64,000 bases of DNA, from assembly GCA_030374805.1 (NCBI GenBank), contig JARGSG010000025.1, forward strand, positions 558,001 to 622,000. Reading direction: 5' to 3'. Below are positions 10,273 through 21,480 of this stretch, piece by piece; the first letter of the stretch is position 1, and every line of letters starts with the position of its first letter. Source of the DNA: Gracilaria gracilis (taxonomy: Eukaryota; Rhodophyta; Florideophyceae; Gracilariales; Gracilariaceae). The notes beneath the pieces are model-generated. The model saw only the letters and a program-made list of their open reading frames with translations. It was not told where the DNA came from and made no database searches. A program made the translations under genes and the position numbers.

Positions 10273-10974
10273 TGAATGTGCTATTTGAGTTTTGAACCTG
10301 TGTATTGTAATAGAGTTTGGGTTTCAATTTTGTGTGCTTAGTTGAGATTTCCAGAACGTATGTTCGCGTCATTATTGCTGAGTGGACATATGTCAGGAGC
10401 AGTTATTTGTCTTTGATGACAGAATCGTGCGGCGTTTTTCACGCATCTCAGGAAGACTTTAGAGATCTGGAGTACTAGGCGTTAAAGGGGTAACGTTACC
10501 GTTGTAACATAGATGTAGGGGTTTGCGTTGACCTCGGCAATACCAGAATGACTTCGTTCTGGGCGGATGGAATTGAAGCGAACGGCGAATGGCGGAATGA
10601 ACGCACAGGGGCAAACCGCCGCCGCCCGGCCAGTCGAGGCCCTGTCGTAAGGCGGCGTGCAGCAGCGCACAGCATCCCCATTCGCGCCGCGCGCGAGCAC
10701 TGGCGTGTTGTGCAAAAACCCATTTAAATTAATCTACAGTACATGTTCTGGCAAAACGCACACGAACATGCAAAGAACGCCAATTTCGCCAATCGTCGCC
10801 TGCGCATTTTTCTGAGGTCCACATCGCACCCATTCATCAAACCGCCGTAGATCTCGCATGTGTGCCTGTGAGCCGTCTTGTTGAGCTCGTCGTCGTCAGC
10901 TTCGTCGTCTTCCGTCTCTTCACAGCTTGCGCGTTGCTGCTCGACGTACGCTCTTTTCCCTCGCTTATCTCATT
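10273..10974. other. Intergenic, 5' flank of EF-G
   Basis: No gene seen. A GGTAACGTTACC palindrome lies at about 10489-10500, and there is a TTTAAATTAA stretch at about 10724-10733. Confidence 0.5.
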
Positions 10975-13263
10975 ATGACGCCGGCTTTCTGTCTGTCCGC
11001 CTGTACGGGCAGTGTGTCGCAATCTCGTTCGCTTCCTCATGTTTCTTCGCGCCCGTTTTCGGGCGCTAAGTTGAGTGTATCCACTATGCGTGGACGCGCC
11101 GTTTTGCACGTTGCACCCACTGCACCGCGTTCTGTGCGTTTGATTCGTATGGCTAGGGAAACTCCGTTGGACAGACAGAGAAACGTCGGAATTATGGCCC
11201 ATATTGATGCTGGAAAGACTACGACTACCGAGCGAATTCTTTATTATACGGGTAAGAGTTATAAGATTGGCGAGGTGCATGATGGTGCTGCCACTATGGA
11301 TTGGATGGAACAAGAGCAGGAGCGAGGCATTACTATTACGAGTGCTGCAACTACAACGTATTGGAATGATCATCGTATCAACATCATTGACACCCCTGGT
11401 CACGTTGACTTCTCCATTGAGGTCGAACGTTCACTGCGAGTGCTTGATGGTGCTATTGCAGTATTTGACTCTGTTTCTGGCGTTGAACCTCAGACTGAGA
11501 CCGTGTGGCGTCAGGCCAACAGGTACGGTGTCCCTAGAATGTGCTTCTGCAACAAAATGGACCGCGTCGGAGCCGACTTTTTCATGACTGTCAAGATGAT
11601 TGTGGACAACCTTGATGCCGCCCCAGCCATTTTGCAGCTTCCCATTGGCTCCGAGTCAGACTTCACCGGTGTCGTCGATCTTGTTGAGATGCGCGCCATC
11701 ATCTGGGAAGAGGAAAGTCTCGGTGCTAAATTCAGATATGATGAAATTCCAGCTGGTCTTGTTGATCAGGCTAACGAGTATCGTGAGAAGCTGGTTGAAC
11801 TTGCTGTGGAAATGGATGACGACGTACTCACTGCCTATTTGGAAGGTGAGGAGATTTCTACGGAAACGCTCAAGAGCTGCATCCGCAAGGGTACGATGAC
11901 CAGCACTTTTGTGCCAGTTCTGTGTGGTACTGCTTTCAAGAACAAGGGTGTACAGCCGTTGTTGGACGCCATTGTTGACTACATGCCGTCGCCATTGGAT
12001 GTAGAGGCTATCAAGGGTATTGATGCCGAAACTGGCGAGGAGATTGTGCGACAGTCTTCTGATGAAGAGCCGTTCTCTGCATTGGCTTTCAAGATTGCTA
12101 CAGATCCCTACGTCGGAACCTTGACGTTCACCAGGATATACTCTGGTGTAGTGAAGCAAGGTGAGACTCTGATCAACACAGTCAAAGGGAAGAAGGAACG
12201 CGTGGGTCGCATGCTTCTGATGCACGCCAATGACCGTGAGGATGTGAAGGAGGCTCGTGCTGGAGACATTGTGGCTCTTGTTGGTCTGAAAGATACCACA
12301 ACTGGAGAAACGCTGTGCATGGCTGATGACCAGGTGATTCTGGAGAAGATGGACTTCCCAGAGCCAGTGATCAAGGTCGCTGTTGAGCCGAAGACGAAGG
12401 CAGATACTGAAAAGATGGGCGAGGCTCTGATGAAGCTGGCTCAAGAGGACCCCAGCTTCAGATTCTCTCGCGATGAAGAGAGTAATCAGACAGTGATTGA
12501 GGGTATGGGTGAACTGCATCTGGAGATTATCGTGGAGCGAATGAGGCGGGAATTCAAGGTGGATTGCACTGTGGGCGCGCCGACTGTGAGCTACCGCGAA
12601 GCAATTACGCGCAAGGGCGCAATTGACTACACACACAAGAAGCAGTCAGGTGGAAGTGGACAGTTTGCACGAGTAGAGATTGAGTTTGAGCCCATTGAGG
12701 AGACTGGAGACGAAGATGAAGAAAGAGTAGAGTTTGAATTCATCTCCGAGATCAAGGGTGGTTCGATCCCGAAGGAATACATCCCCGGCGTTCGCAAGGG
12801 TCTGCAAACAGAGCTGAGCAACGGCATCCTTGCCGGATTCCCTATGCTGAACTTCCGCGCAAGATTGGTAGACGGTGCGTACCACGACGTAGATTCGTCG
12901 GTGCTTGCGTTCGAGATTGCGGCTCGCGCAGCGTTCCGAGAGGGTGTGAGGAAGTGCGGACCGAGACTGATGGAGCCGATCATGCGGGTAGATGTCACGA
13001 CGCCCGAGGACCACATTGGAGACGTGATTGGAGACCTGAACTCGCGACGTGGTGCGATTCAAGGGCTGGGCGAACGTGGCAAAGCGAAGACGGTGTCGGC
13101 GAATGTTCCACTGAGTGAGTTGTTCTCGTATGTGAGCAATCTGCGATCGATGACAAAGGGGCGAGCGAGCTACAACATGTACTTGCACGGATATGAGCTG
13201 GTGCCGCCGAACATTGAACAGGAGATATCGGCGCAGTACGGAAAGGCGGCGGTGGGTAAGTAA
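10975..13263 (+). CDS. fusA: Elongation factor G, plastid type
   Basis: About 762 residues from the ATG at 10975; the frame upstream is open but has no ATG. The first 60-65 residues are Ser/Arg-rich with a Cys and Phe pattern of a plastid transit peptide. The GTPase domain begins at [20 protein letters not shown] with P-loop AHIDAGKTT, switch motif [13 protein letters not shown] and NKMD. Domains II-V follow at the usual length, including the domain IV stretch [20 protein letters not shown]. It catalyses GTP-driven translocation on the 70S ribosome. Similarity to cyanobacterial/plastid EF-G and the presequence suggest the plastid; a mitochondrial copy is less likely. No intron. Confidence 0.93.
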   Translation: MTPAFCLSACTGSVSQSRSLPHVSSRPFSGAKLSVSTMRGRAVLHVAPTAPRSVRLIRMARETPLDRQRNVGIMAHIDAGKTTTTERILYYTGKSYKIGEVHDGAATMDWMEQEQERGITITSAATTTYWNDHRINIIDTPGHVDFSIEVERSLRVLDGAIAVFDSVSGVEPQTETVWRQANRYGVPRMCFCNKMDRVGADFFMTVKMIVDNLDAAPAILQLPIGSESDFTGVVDLVEMRAIIWEEESLGAKFRYDEIPAGLVDQANEYREKLVELAVEMDDDVLTAYLEGEEISTETLKSCIRKGTMTSTFVPVLCGTAFKNKGVQPLLDAIVDYMPSPLDVEAIKGIDAETGEEIVRQSSDEEPFSALAFKIATDPYVGTLTFTRIYSGVVKQGETLINTVKGKKERVGRMLLMHANDREDVKEARAGDIVALVGLKDTTTGETLCMADDQVILEKMDFPEPVIKVAVEPKTKADTEKMGEALMKLAQEDPSFRFSRDEESNQTVIEGMGELHLEIIVERMRREFKVDCTVGAPTVSYREAITRKGAIDYTHKKQSGGSGQFARVEIEFEPIEETGDEDEERVEFEFISEIKGGSIPKEYIPGVRKGLQTELSNGILAGFPMLNFRARLVDGAYHDVDSSVLAFEIAARAAFREGVRKCGPRLMEPIMRVDVTTPEDHIGDVIGDLNSRRGAIQGLGERGKAKTVSANVPLSELFSYVSNLRSMTKGRASYNMYLHGYELVPPNIEQEISAQYGKAAVGK

Positions 13264-13804
13264 GCAGCCAACTGCAGAAGTAGCTGGCTGCGAGCACCCG
13301 GAGCTTTTGTTGTAGAAGGATAGAACGAAGGATAGAAGCGTTGTCATGACGGCGTGTCGACAGCGACATATGACATAAGGTGGTAGATGGCAGGTGGCAA
13401 AAGACTAAACGAAGCGTAAGCACTGGATGGAAGAGCTTAAGGCTGATTTCGGTTGGGTGACCACGCGCCGTTTGTGGCTGCGGTTGCACGCGTGAGGCCG
13501 CACACGTGTGCGGCGCTGCAACTGCCGCGCTGGCGCACCGCGTCGCTGCAACGCAACGAGCTACGCTGGCCGCACACGCGCTGCGCACCGTGCCGCGCGA
13601 GCGCCACTGAGCTGAGCGCAATCTCCAGCCCTCGCTTAAGGTCATGCGCTCGTCGCGCGTCGCCGCTGGGATGCGGCTGAACTTTGCTCCATAACGCTTT
13701 CTGTGGGGTGCGCGCGTCCTTTTTCGTCGTCGACCGCCGCCTTCCTTCTACGCTCGTTGGCTGCTTGTGCTGTTTGTTTGCGGTTTCCGTAGCTTCTTGT
13801 CGTT
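13264..13804. other. Intergenic, GC-rich
   Basis: 3' flank of EF-G and 5' flank of the D-lactate dehydrogenase gene. A frame runs antisense through it, but its composition is arbitrary. Confidence 0.5.
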
Positions 13805-15463
13805 ATGTTGGGCGTTTCTGCGCGGGCTTTACTCAGGGGGCGCGCTTCGCGCTTCCAAGGCGTTGTGCGAGGCTGCGCTGGTGTGACCTCTGGCGCTGGC
13901 GCTGGCGCTTCGGCGGGCGGTAGTACGTCTTCGTCGTGGCGGTCACGGACGGCGCTCGCTGTCGGGGTTGGCGCTGCTTTGAGTGCCGTCGCGCTGTCGT
14001 CTAATAAAACCGCGCATGCGTCCGCAGCTGCGCTTGTGTTGGAACGCGATGAGCGTGCCGCGTTTAAACCGCCTTTGGACGTGCAGTACCCAGGCGTGTA
14101 CAAAGAACTTGTGGGCGTTTTGGGCGAGGAGTGCGTTTCTTTAGATGACGATGAGCTGGAGGGACGTGGCAAGGAGGCTTCTGGCTATGCTACGCCGTCC
14201 AATCCTCAGGTTGTCGTGTACCCTTCGACTACAGAGGACGTGTCCGCCATTATGAAGATTGCCAATAGATACAAGATTCCTGTCATTCCGTATGCTGCCG
14301 GTACCAGCTTGGAGGGGCACACCGTGGCTGTCAGAGGCGGTATCTGCGTTGATTTTCAAAAGATGAACAAGGTACTCAAGGTCAATGTGGAGGACATGGA
14401 TTGCGTTGTGCAGCCGGGCGTGCAATGGATGGAGTTGAATGATTACTGTCGTCCTTATAATATGTTTCTTGGCGTTGATCCCGCTCCAGGGGCGTGCATT
14501 GGGGGTATGTGCGGTACCTGCTGCTCTGGTACCAATGCTGTTCGATATGGTACAATGAAGGACCAGGTGCTGAATCTCACCGTTGTGCTTGCCGATGGAA
14601 GCGTTATTAAGACTGGCCAGCGTGCCAGAAAGTCTTCGGCTGGCTATGATCTTGCTCGTATCTTTGTCGGCTCTGAAGGTACACTTGGTATTGTCACCGA
14701 GGCTACGTTGCGTATGAGAAACGTTCCGGAACATATGTGTATGGCGCGCGTTACGTTCCCCTCTGTGCATGCGGCATGCTCTGCTGTGATTGAGATATTG
14801 CAGAAAGGTGTGCAGATGGGCGCTATTGAGATTATGGATGAGGAAATGGTCAAGGCCGTCAACAAGTACTCTGGTCTTGAACTCCCTCTGAAACCTACCA
14901 TATTCTTTAAGTTCACTGGTTCTGCGAGTCACGTGAAGGATGACATTCGCGTTGTCAAGGATATTACGAGTAAACATACCAAGGAAGGGTATCGTTTCTG
15001 TCAAACAAAGGAGGAGAGTGATGAATTGTGGGGAGCTCGTAAACATGCCTTTTGGGCGGCACAGACGTTCGTGGAAGACAAGGAGATCATGGCAACCGAT
15101 GTGGCGGTGCCAATCTCCAAATTGGCTGATTGCATCATGGCCACCAAGAAGGAACTTGACGAAAGTTTCTTGTTCGCACCAATTGTTGGACATGTGGGCG
15201 ATGGAAACTTCCACACGGTGATTGTGTTTGACCCGAAAAATGAGAAGGAAAACCACGAAGCGCATAGACTGAACAATCTGATGGTGAATCGGGCAATTAG
15301 CATGGATGGAACGTGCACTGGTGAACATGGAATTGGGATCGGAAAGAAAGAATACTTGATTCCTGAACTTGGGGAGGGTTCTGTCAAAATGATGAAGACC
15401 GTGAAGAAGGCACTGGACCCTGACAATCTCTTGAACCCTGGGAAGATCGTCGATATAGAGTAA
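13805..15463 (+). CDS. DLD: FAD-linked D-lactate dehydrogenase (cytochrome type), mitochondrial
   Basis: A 552-residue intronless protein. The first 65 residues are an Arg-rich, acid-free mitochondrial presequence followed by a hydrophobic segment (TALAVGVGAALSAVALSS), as in inner-membrane DLD1. The PCMH-type FAD domain spans about 130-310 (IPVIPYAAGTSLEGH, GVDPAPGACIGGMCGTCCSG, FVGSEGTLGIVTEATL). The C-terminal FAD-oxidase domain has GHVGDGNFH and GTCTGEHGIG, the metal/substrate and FAD contacts of the family, and ends in DPDNLLNPGKI. It oxidises D-lactate to pyruvate and passes electrons to cytochrome c. Glycolate dehydrogenase is a close relative, so 2-hydroxyacid specificity is not certain. 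Confidence 0.9.
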   Translation: MLGVSARALLRGRASRFQGVVRGCAGVTSGAGAGASAGGSTSSSWRSRTALAVGVGAALSAVALSSNKTAHASAAALVLERDERAAFKPPLDVQYPGVYKELVGVLGEECVSLDDDELEGRGKEASGYATPSNPQVVVYPSTTEDVSAIMKIANRYKIPVIPYAAGTSLEGHTVAVRGGICVDFQKMNKVLKVNVEDMDCVVQPGVQWMELNDYCRPYNMFLGVDPAPGACIGGMCGTCCSGTNAVRYGTMKDQVLNLTVVLADGSVIKTGQRARKSSAGYDLARIFVGSEGTLGIVTEATLRMRNVPEHMCMARVTFPSVHAACSAVIEILQKGVQMGAIEIMDEEMVKAVNKYSGLELPLKPTIFFKFTGSASHVKDDIRVVKDITSKHTKEGYRFCQTKEESDELWGARKHAFWAAQTFVEDKEIMATDVAVPISKLADCIMATKKELDESFLFAPIVGHVGDGNFHTVIVFDPKNEKENHEAHRLNNLMVNRAISMDGTCTGEHGIGIGKKEYLIPELGEGSVKMMKTVKKALDPDNLLNPGKIVDIE

Positions 15464-16415
15464 TACAGTACGAGTTGATATGCACAGTAAGATTTATCCA
15501 TAACCCTTTGTAGTGTCTTGCCAGCGTCTCCGTACTGTAGCCATCCCCCTGGTTACCTTCGTGCATTGAACACAATGAAAACAGGAGAAATTGTTAAGCC
15601 TTGACTGAGCTTCAGGTGGGCAGTGTAGGATTGATGCCTTTTGTTGACCGGTAACGTGCGCATACTGGAAGAATAGGAGATTGTGGCTAGAGGTACTCTT
15701 CAGTTCAGTGTTTACACTTGTGTGTTCCGTATCACAGATCGCCCAACGTTCGCTCCGCATGGTAGATAACACTTCTGACATTTATTCACGAAGGGCAGAC
15801 GCTCGTTAACGGTTTTCGTCCACTGCAGGCCGTTCCGCCGCTACCACTGGCAGTGCACCAAGTGGTAAGGCCCATTTCAAGAATCTTACTGGCCAAAGGT
15901 TGACAAAGGGATAACAACTTATACTTCTTTGTTTAGGTTTAACGACCAACGGTGGCCTGTGGGGCGTGTCGAACACGCGAGAGGTTGGAACGAACTTGCG
16001 GCCCGATCTGCTGGAGAGTGAATGTGCGTCCAGTGGTCTGGAGTCGCCAATCTTCGTTCTTCTGCATTGGCGAAGAGTCACTGCCAGTTGAACAAACAGA
16101 TGTCACATAATGTTACACATTTGTGTCATTCGCATACAGAAGTGACCAGATAGAGTTGTCGCGGCCACACACATTGCTACCAGATTGGGGAATCCATTTG
16201 CACCGCATTCCGTGTCTACCACAGGCGGCTCGGCAACATTAGTTAAACTGGACGCGCAGAAGTCAGGATTTACAAGAAGCAGGGCGTGTACGCGACACAG
16301 CGTCACCACACCATCTGCACAGAGAACTGAAGTCTATTATCCCAAACGGGTACAATAGTGGTCACAATACCACTTAGTTAACGACGTCTTCTACTGTGGA
16401 GCTTACTCTGTCGCT
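15464..16415. other. Intergenic between convergent genes
   Basis: About 950 bp holding two 3' flanks. It contains one TACCTTCG (15554-15561) and one near-copy of a recurrent ACCAACGGT motif (15945-15953). No gene is supported. Confidence 0.5.
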
Positions 16416-17621
16416 TTATGCACCAAAACCTTGCAGCTTCAATGCGTCCTTAAAGCACGCCAGAAGCACTGCTACATTGTCCATGCGAGAGTTGTAGCCC
16501 ATCAGTCCGACTCTCCACACCTTGCCAGCCAATTCGCCGAGTCCGTTTCCAATCTCGATTTGGTACTTTTCGAGGAAGTGCTTTGTGACGGCCTTTGAGT
16601 CCACACCCTCGGGTACCTTCACGGTAGTCAACGACGGCAACCGATTCTCCTTGTCAACCAGACATTCCAGTCCAATCTCCTCCAAGCCAGCCCAGAACGC
16701 CTCAGCAACCTCACGGTGGCGAGCCCAGCGTGTTTGCAGACCTTCCTCCGCCACAATCGTCAACGCCTCACGAATGGCGTAGCACATCGAGATGGGAGCG
16801 GTATGATGATACGAACGGGAGGCACCCTTACCACCAACGAGATAGCTGGCAACCATCTTCATGTCCAGATACCAGTTCTTGACCTTATCTTCACGGGCCA
16901 TGAGCTTGTCCATTGCACGCTTGGAGAAGGACAGAGGGGCAACACCGGGCGGGCAGCTGAGGCACTTCTGCGTGCCAGCATACGCGGCATCAACTCCCCA
17001 CTTGTCCAGATGGCACGGAACGCCAGAGATGGATGTGACGCAGTCAGCAACGAGCAACGCACCGTTGTCATGGCATAGGTCACCGACGCCTTCCAGAGGC
17101 TGCGCGGCACCAGTGGAGGTCTCCGCATGTACGAGTCCCACGATGGCGGGCTTGTGCTCCTCGATGGCAGCCTTGATCTCGTCGAAGGTGAAAACAGTTC
17201 CCCACGGCCTGCTTATCTTGACAACCTCGCCACCATAGCGAGAGGCCATGTCAGCGAGACGCAGACCAAAGTAGCCGTTGCAGCCGATGAGAACCTTGTC
17301 GCCAGCGGAAACGAGGTTAGCCATACAGGCCTCCATTGCAGCAGAACCGGTGCCGGAGACGGGGATGGTAAACTCGTTTTTGGTCTGCCAGGTGTAGCGA
17401 AGCAGGGACTTGATGTCCTCCATCATAGAGATGAAGGCCGGGTCAAGATGTCCGATCTCCGGCAAAGACATGGCGGCGTGCACGCGCGGGTGAGCATTGC
17501 CGGGACCCGGGCCGCACAGCAGGCGGTGCGGCGGGTTGAGCTGGCCAACACTGGGCGCAGCCGCGATGGCGGTGCATTCGTAGTCAACGAGCGGACCGGT
17601 CAGACCTTCTGTGGAACCCAT
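16416..17621 (-). CDS. AGXT: Alanine-glyoxylate / serine-pyruvate aminotransferase (AGT1 class V)
   Basis: A 401-residue intronless PLP enzyme. It has the class-V signatures SGTGSAAMEA (cofactor phosphate), HAETSTGA, VADCVTSISG and the Schiff-base Lys in AGTQKCLSCPPG, then YHHTAPISMCYAIREAL and WRVGLMG near the C-terminus. It transfers the amino group of Ala or Ser to glyoxylate, giving Gly in photorespiration. The C-terminus (LQGFGA) is not a peroxisomal PTS1 signal and there is no obvious N-terminal transit peptide, so the compartment is uncertain. A TATTTAAA-like element lies on the minus strand about 115 bp upstream (near 17735-17742). It is divergent to the next gene. Confidence 0.9.
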   Translation of the reverse strand: MGSTEGLTGPLVDYECTAIAAAPSVGQLNPPHRLLCGPGPGNAHPRVHAAMSLPEIGHLDPAFISMMEDIKSLLRYTWQTKNEFTIPVSGTGSAAMEACMANLVSAGDKVLIGCNGYFGLRLADMASRYGGEVVKISRPWGTVFTFDEIKAAIEEHKPAIVGLVHAETSTGAAQPLEGVGDLCHDNGALLVADCVTSISGVPCHLDKWGVDAAYAGTQKCLSCPPGVAPLSFSKRAMDKLMAREDKVKNWYLDMKMVASYLVGGKGASRSYHHTAPISMCYAIREALTIVAEEGLQTRWARHREVAEAFWAGLEEIGLECLVDKENRLPSLTTVKVPEGVDSKAVTKHFLEKYQIEIGNGLGELAGKVWRVGLMGYNSRMDNVAVLLACFKDALKLQGFGA

Positions 17622-17940
17622 GGCGAAGAAGAATAGAAACAGCCAAACAATCTACAAAATCTACGAACTGTCGAAGGCGAAGATGAGAACTAAGTGTGAG
17701 GAGCAGAGGGAACTCTGGCGGTTTGCAAGCGGCGTTTAAATAGTGCTTGGGTGAGGGGGGGGTCTGCAAACTGGCGCAGGCGGTGCGTGGGGGTTGGGGA
17801 GACAAAGAGCGCGCACTCGGGCGAGCGACACCACACAAGTGCGACGCCTCGGCTGCGCGTCTACACACCACACATTCGCGCACGCGCCGTGCACGCGCTG
17901 CGCGTTGTTGAGCTTCGCTTGGCCCTATTGAAAAGGGTTA
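17622..17940. promoter_or_regulatory. Divergent promoter region
   Basis: 319 bp shared by the aminotransferase (minus) and the 511-residue unknown protein (plus). It includes a G-rich stretch near 17755 and the minus-strand TATTTAAA-like box. Confidence 0.4.
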
Positions 17941-19476
17941 ATGCTTTGCGCTTCTTCTTCGTTCATCCTGCGCGCTCATTGGCCCGCGTGTCGCGCGCGA
18001 GCAGAGTGGCACATGCTTCGCTTCACACCGCCGCGAGCCGTCGCCTTCGTTTGTGGCCGAGCGCACGACGGCCTCATGGCGTGGGTGGCTGGCGAGGCTG
18101 TGCGCTTTGCCAGCGACTTGTTGCATCCGGCGCCCGCGCCGCTGCCTCCGCCGCTGCGATCCGCGAGGGCAAATGTGCCCACCGATGTTCGCGTGACCGC
18201 GCAGCAGTCGTTGCCGGATATTTCCGTGCCGCCCACGCTGCTCCCGTTTGATGTGGTAAGGCGTCTCGTGCCGAGATTGTTCACCCTCGATAATGACCCG
18301 CTGCTTGACGTCGATGAAGAGGTGCAGATGCGCGATGGCCCATGTCCACCCGTTGAGTGCGAGCTGCTTAACTCGGAGTTTAATCGATCCGTGCTCATGC
18401 ACGTTTTGTATGGCTTTAGCTTTCAGACCGTGCCGCATCTTATGAGCTCGCTGCGACAGACGGTGACTGACCATCAAGTCGACAAGGACAAACGCAATCA
18501 CAATGACGATGAAAACGAATTGGAACAGAACAAACCCACTGCTGCCGGCGAACAGGAGGGGATCAACAACAAATCTGCCCCGCCAAAGCGCATGACTGCC
18601 GCCAACTGGTTTAACGCTTGGGCCAAGGACGCAGCGCTGATGCAACGGAACCTGATCTCCTTCAATCTCGCCGCCATATCAAATCTACTCAACCTACCTT
18701 CCACTTGGACCTTCACGCTTCATCTTCACTCCAGTCCCTACTTCGGCTACGCTGGTCTGGAGGCGCGCGTCGTGCTGTTTTCACCGCACTTCAAATTCTT
18801 GTCTTTCCACCTTTTGGGAATCTCTGATCCGCACACCGACCTTCCAAGTCTCGTGCTTCTGCTGGAGACGCTTTGTCCCGATGTCCATCGCAAGCTCATG
18901 GGCGTTCAGATTCATCTCACCCCGACAGAGCACCACAACATGACGGGTGCGTCTGCATCTCGAGTTCTGGCCGCTCTGTACAAACTGGCTCCGAGGAAGC
19001 CGTTGTTCTTCACTCCCGATGTACATCGGGCCCTACCTCACCCTCCACTATTGCCTCACCAACTAGCCGCCCTGACTAGCGAACAAATGAAACAACTTGT
19101 GGATCAATATAAACTTCGTATGCAGCTATCATGGAGTCAGCAACAAATTCAGCAAGTCCTTGATGACCATGCAGTTCTTTCTCAATCCACAACTCTTCAA
19201 GACGCACCGCAAAATGCCAGTGACGTATCATTTGAGCAGTCGTGGGCATTTGCAGAAGATCGGTTCCGCCAACTGCGTCTGTTTGTTGGCGGTCTGGCAA
19301 CGGCTTCAGCGTACAAGAGTCCTAAGTCTGAGCGCGTGAGCGTTACGGCTTTGGAGCTGTGCTCTGCAAATGCCGCTCAGGTCACTGTTGTTGCTGATAT
19401 CATCCTCCAAGCGCGACAGTTTCTTCAACTTCGACCCTTCGTTTTGCCCGAGTTCTATAAAGCTATGTCGGACTGA
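17941..19476 (+). CDS. Unknown 511-residue protein
   Basis: I do not recognise a family. The start could be Met1 (17941) or Met25 (18013). The reading frame is long, intronless and of ordinary composition, with a charged disordered stretch at about 180-215 (DKDKRNHNDDENELEQNKP). An aromatic region follows (WTFTLHLHSSPYFGYAGLEARVVLFSPHFKFLSFHLLGI) and then a Gln-rich helix (SWSQQQIQQVLDDH). No signal peptide or membrane segment is convincing. The antisense frames in the region are short. It is probably a real lineage-specific or fast-evolving gene. Confidence 0.65.
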   Translation: MLCASSSFILRAHWPACRARAEWHMLRFTPPRAVAFVCGRAHDGLMAWVAGEAVRFASDLLHPAPAPLPPPLRSARANVPTDVRVTAQQSLPDISVPPTLLPFDVVRRLVPRLFTLDNDPLLDVDEEVQMRDGPCPPVECELLNSEFNRSVLMHVLYGFSFQTVPHLMSSLRQTVTDHQVDKDKRNHNDDENELEQNKPTAAGEQEGINNKSAPPKRMTAANWFNAWAKDAALMQRNLISFNLAAISNLLNLPSTWTFTLHLHSSPYFGYAGLEARVVLFSPHFKFLSFHLLGISDPHTDLPSLVLLLETLCPDVHRKLMGVQIHLTPTEHHNMTGASASRVLAALYKLAPRKPLFFTPDVHRALPHPPLLPHQLAALTSEQMKQLVDQYKLRMQLSWSQQQIQQVLDDHAVLSQSTTLQDAPQNASDVSFEQSWAFAEDRFRQLRLFVGGLATASAYKSPKSERVSVTALELCSANAAQVTVVADIILQARQFLQLRPFVLPEFYKAMSD

Positions 19477-19887
19477 TTTTCGATTACATACTACAATGTC
19501 AGGTTATCTTTGCATCTACCCATGTGTTCTTACTCACCATGTGCGGTTCATTACACAAATACCGCTCCGAAGCGCAGATCTTTCGAGATCGCTAATGTCT
19601 AACAGAAAAGGGACGTTTTGGCTTTTTACAAAACTAGCTCCTTCCGAGTAAATGGTGTACGTGGTTTACACCGCCTTTCCCGATTTGGAATGAACGTGAC
19701 GGCCGAAATGATATGAAGACTGCCCCAAAAAGCTGGTCGCCAGGAAAACGCGAGATGTCGTCGGAAGCACCTCTGCGAAACTAGACTGCTCCAAAGAACA
19801 CAATTCAGGATCAGTACACGGTGAATCAACCGACTTCGAAAGTTCGGCCGTTACTTGTAGTTCTTCAGCTATCCGGGATATCCGCGC
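19477..19887. other. Intergenic, no gene seen
   Basis: 3' flank of the unknown gene up to the left edge of the duplicated segment. Nothing further is recognised. Confidence 0.5.
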
Positions 19888-19918
19888 CACGAATGCATTT
19901 ACTGCTGGTGGAGTTCGG

Positions 19919-19927
19919 TATAAAAGG
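19919..19927 (+). promoter_or_regulatory. TATA box of copy A
   Basis: TATAAAAGG, conserved at the same place in copy B (23265-23273). Confidence 0.55.
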
Positions 19928-20046
19928 CAGGACCGGGGAGGCAAGAACGCTGACCGGAAGTTCTGGTCGCCAGACTCCCTCGATTGATCGACAATTGTGA
20001 ACAATCAAAGAGCTTCTGGTGTTAAAAGATGTTGTTCAAGAAACAA

Positions 20047-21371
20047 ATGGTTATCCAAAACGAGACAAAGAGCACTAAAGGCCGCCGGCCCAGAACAGCC
20101 GGTTCACTCCAATAATCTGTATTGGCAAGAAAGTGCGGGATATCGTTGGAAAGATATCCGCCAAACTGGATTGCTTTGGGAAGCCCGTTGATACTGAAAG
20201 CTCTGTGGGTTCTGCGGGTACTGGTAGTTCTTTAACGACCGAAGAGACTACTACGCCTCTTTGTCACGAGATACTGGACATATGCGAGAAGAAATTGATG
20301 TGTAATAAAAAGTCCTTCGAAAGTGATTCAAAACTGGAAACAGAATCAGGGTCAGAAACACTTTCAGTTGCGTAGAGTGGCTGCACGGAAGAGCTACGAA
20401 GCGAAGAGGGGTCGATAGACACCATAGACGACACTCCTCGCCGAGTGAGGAGCAAGGTGGAAAGCAGGGGTGACCTCTCGGTCATGGGAAAAGGAATTGT
20501 GGTCAGAACTTTGGCCAAACTGCGTTCGACAGGAAACTTCATCTTCAACGAGCCTTGTTTTGCATTGGGCCAAAAACGTTTATCTGCACGTGCGTCTAGC
20601 CGTACGAAAGAAACATCGCCGCCTTACTCCCAAGGTTATTAAGTCCTTCGTCTCTGATTCTGCTGTCACCTGTACAGTCAATTCAATCCAGAAAGTCAGT
20701 GCAGTGACTTCGGGACCAGAGACATTGACCAGGGAGTCGGAATTGTTGATTACGAAGCTACTGGAATCCGAAGGCGAAGCCTTTCATCATATAGAGGCCG
20801 AACAACCAGCGCTCATGTCACATCAAGAAGTTTCGAAACGTTTATCCGGTCATGTACAGAGCATGATATATCTTTTGAATCCCAATCTTGTGGGAGAAAG
20901 ACTGAAGATGGACACACAGAAGAGTCGACCACTACAAACCAGAATCATCTTGCTCGAACTGGTTTATCGTGTGACAGCGCATTGTTAGGCACTGAAGATA
21001 GTGAAGCTGGCACTGGCATGGATACCGCTAGTGCGGAAGCTAAGCCCATACTGGGACATGTTTTTGATGGTGATCGGGATGAACATACGGAGGAGGGCAT
21101 CGAGATCGATGAAGATCTTGTTCCCGGCAGTTCTGTTGTAAAAGATGTTGGTGGCTGCGCCACTCAGAATGCAGAGGATCTAATTTCGGGTAATAATGAA
21201 ACGAAGGGGGGAATGGTGGACGAGGTAGGTGAAGAGGTAGATGAAGAGGTAGAAGTGGAGAAATCTGTGTGCAAAGATATTGATGGTTGTGCCGATCGAA
21301 AAACAGATGATCAACCTTGGGACAAGAATGAAACGAAGGATGAAGTGTGGACGAGATGGATGAAGAGGTAG
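20047..21371 (+). pseudogene. Broken copy A of an orphan acidic protein gene
   Basis: Begins at an ATG aligned with the copy B start. A one-base deletion near 20085 shifts the frame and leads to an early stop. Relative to copy B there is also a nonsense TAG at about 20374, where copy B has TTG (Leu), and a further frameshift between 20570 and 20640. Frames recovered piecewise match copy B: VRDIVGKISAKLDCF, then KSFVSDSAVTC and SIQKVSAVTSGPETLT. The 3' part (20982-21371) encodes a very acidic Glu/Asp/Val-rich stretch with repeats of the type DxGGCAxxxA. No known domain is visible. I infer pseudogenisation after duplication. Confidence 0.7.
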
Positions 21372-21480
21372 CTGAACAAGTAGCTGAAGTTGCTGAAGTG
21401 GAGGACCATGTAAGCGAGGGCCCAGTGAGCACCAGTGAGCACCAGTGAGACGTCCCTAGTTGATTAAATCGACGGGTCGC

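Larger units (their letters stand above)
19888..21480 (+). repeat. Segmental duplication, copy A
   Basis: Starts at CACGAATGCATTTACTG and continues through a TATA box, 5' UTR and coding sequence homologous to 23234-24643. By eye the 5' part is close to 90 percent identical, with divergence increasing downstream. The order and strand are the same (direct repeat about 3.35 kb apart). Confidence 0.8.

Noticed and set aside
10837-11403. 188-codon minus-strand frame over the EF-G presequence
   Set aside because: Antisense to transit peptide and P-loop; no domain.
11656-12636. 326-codon frame antisense to EF-G
   Set aside because: Shadow of a strongly conserved gene; no family pattern.
14141-15328. 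395-codon frame antisense to D-lactate dehydrogenase
   Set aside because: Shadow frame; the plus strand carries all catalytic motifs.
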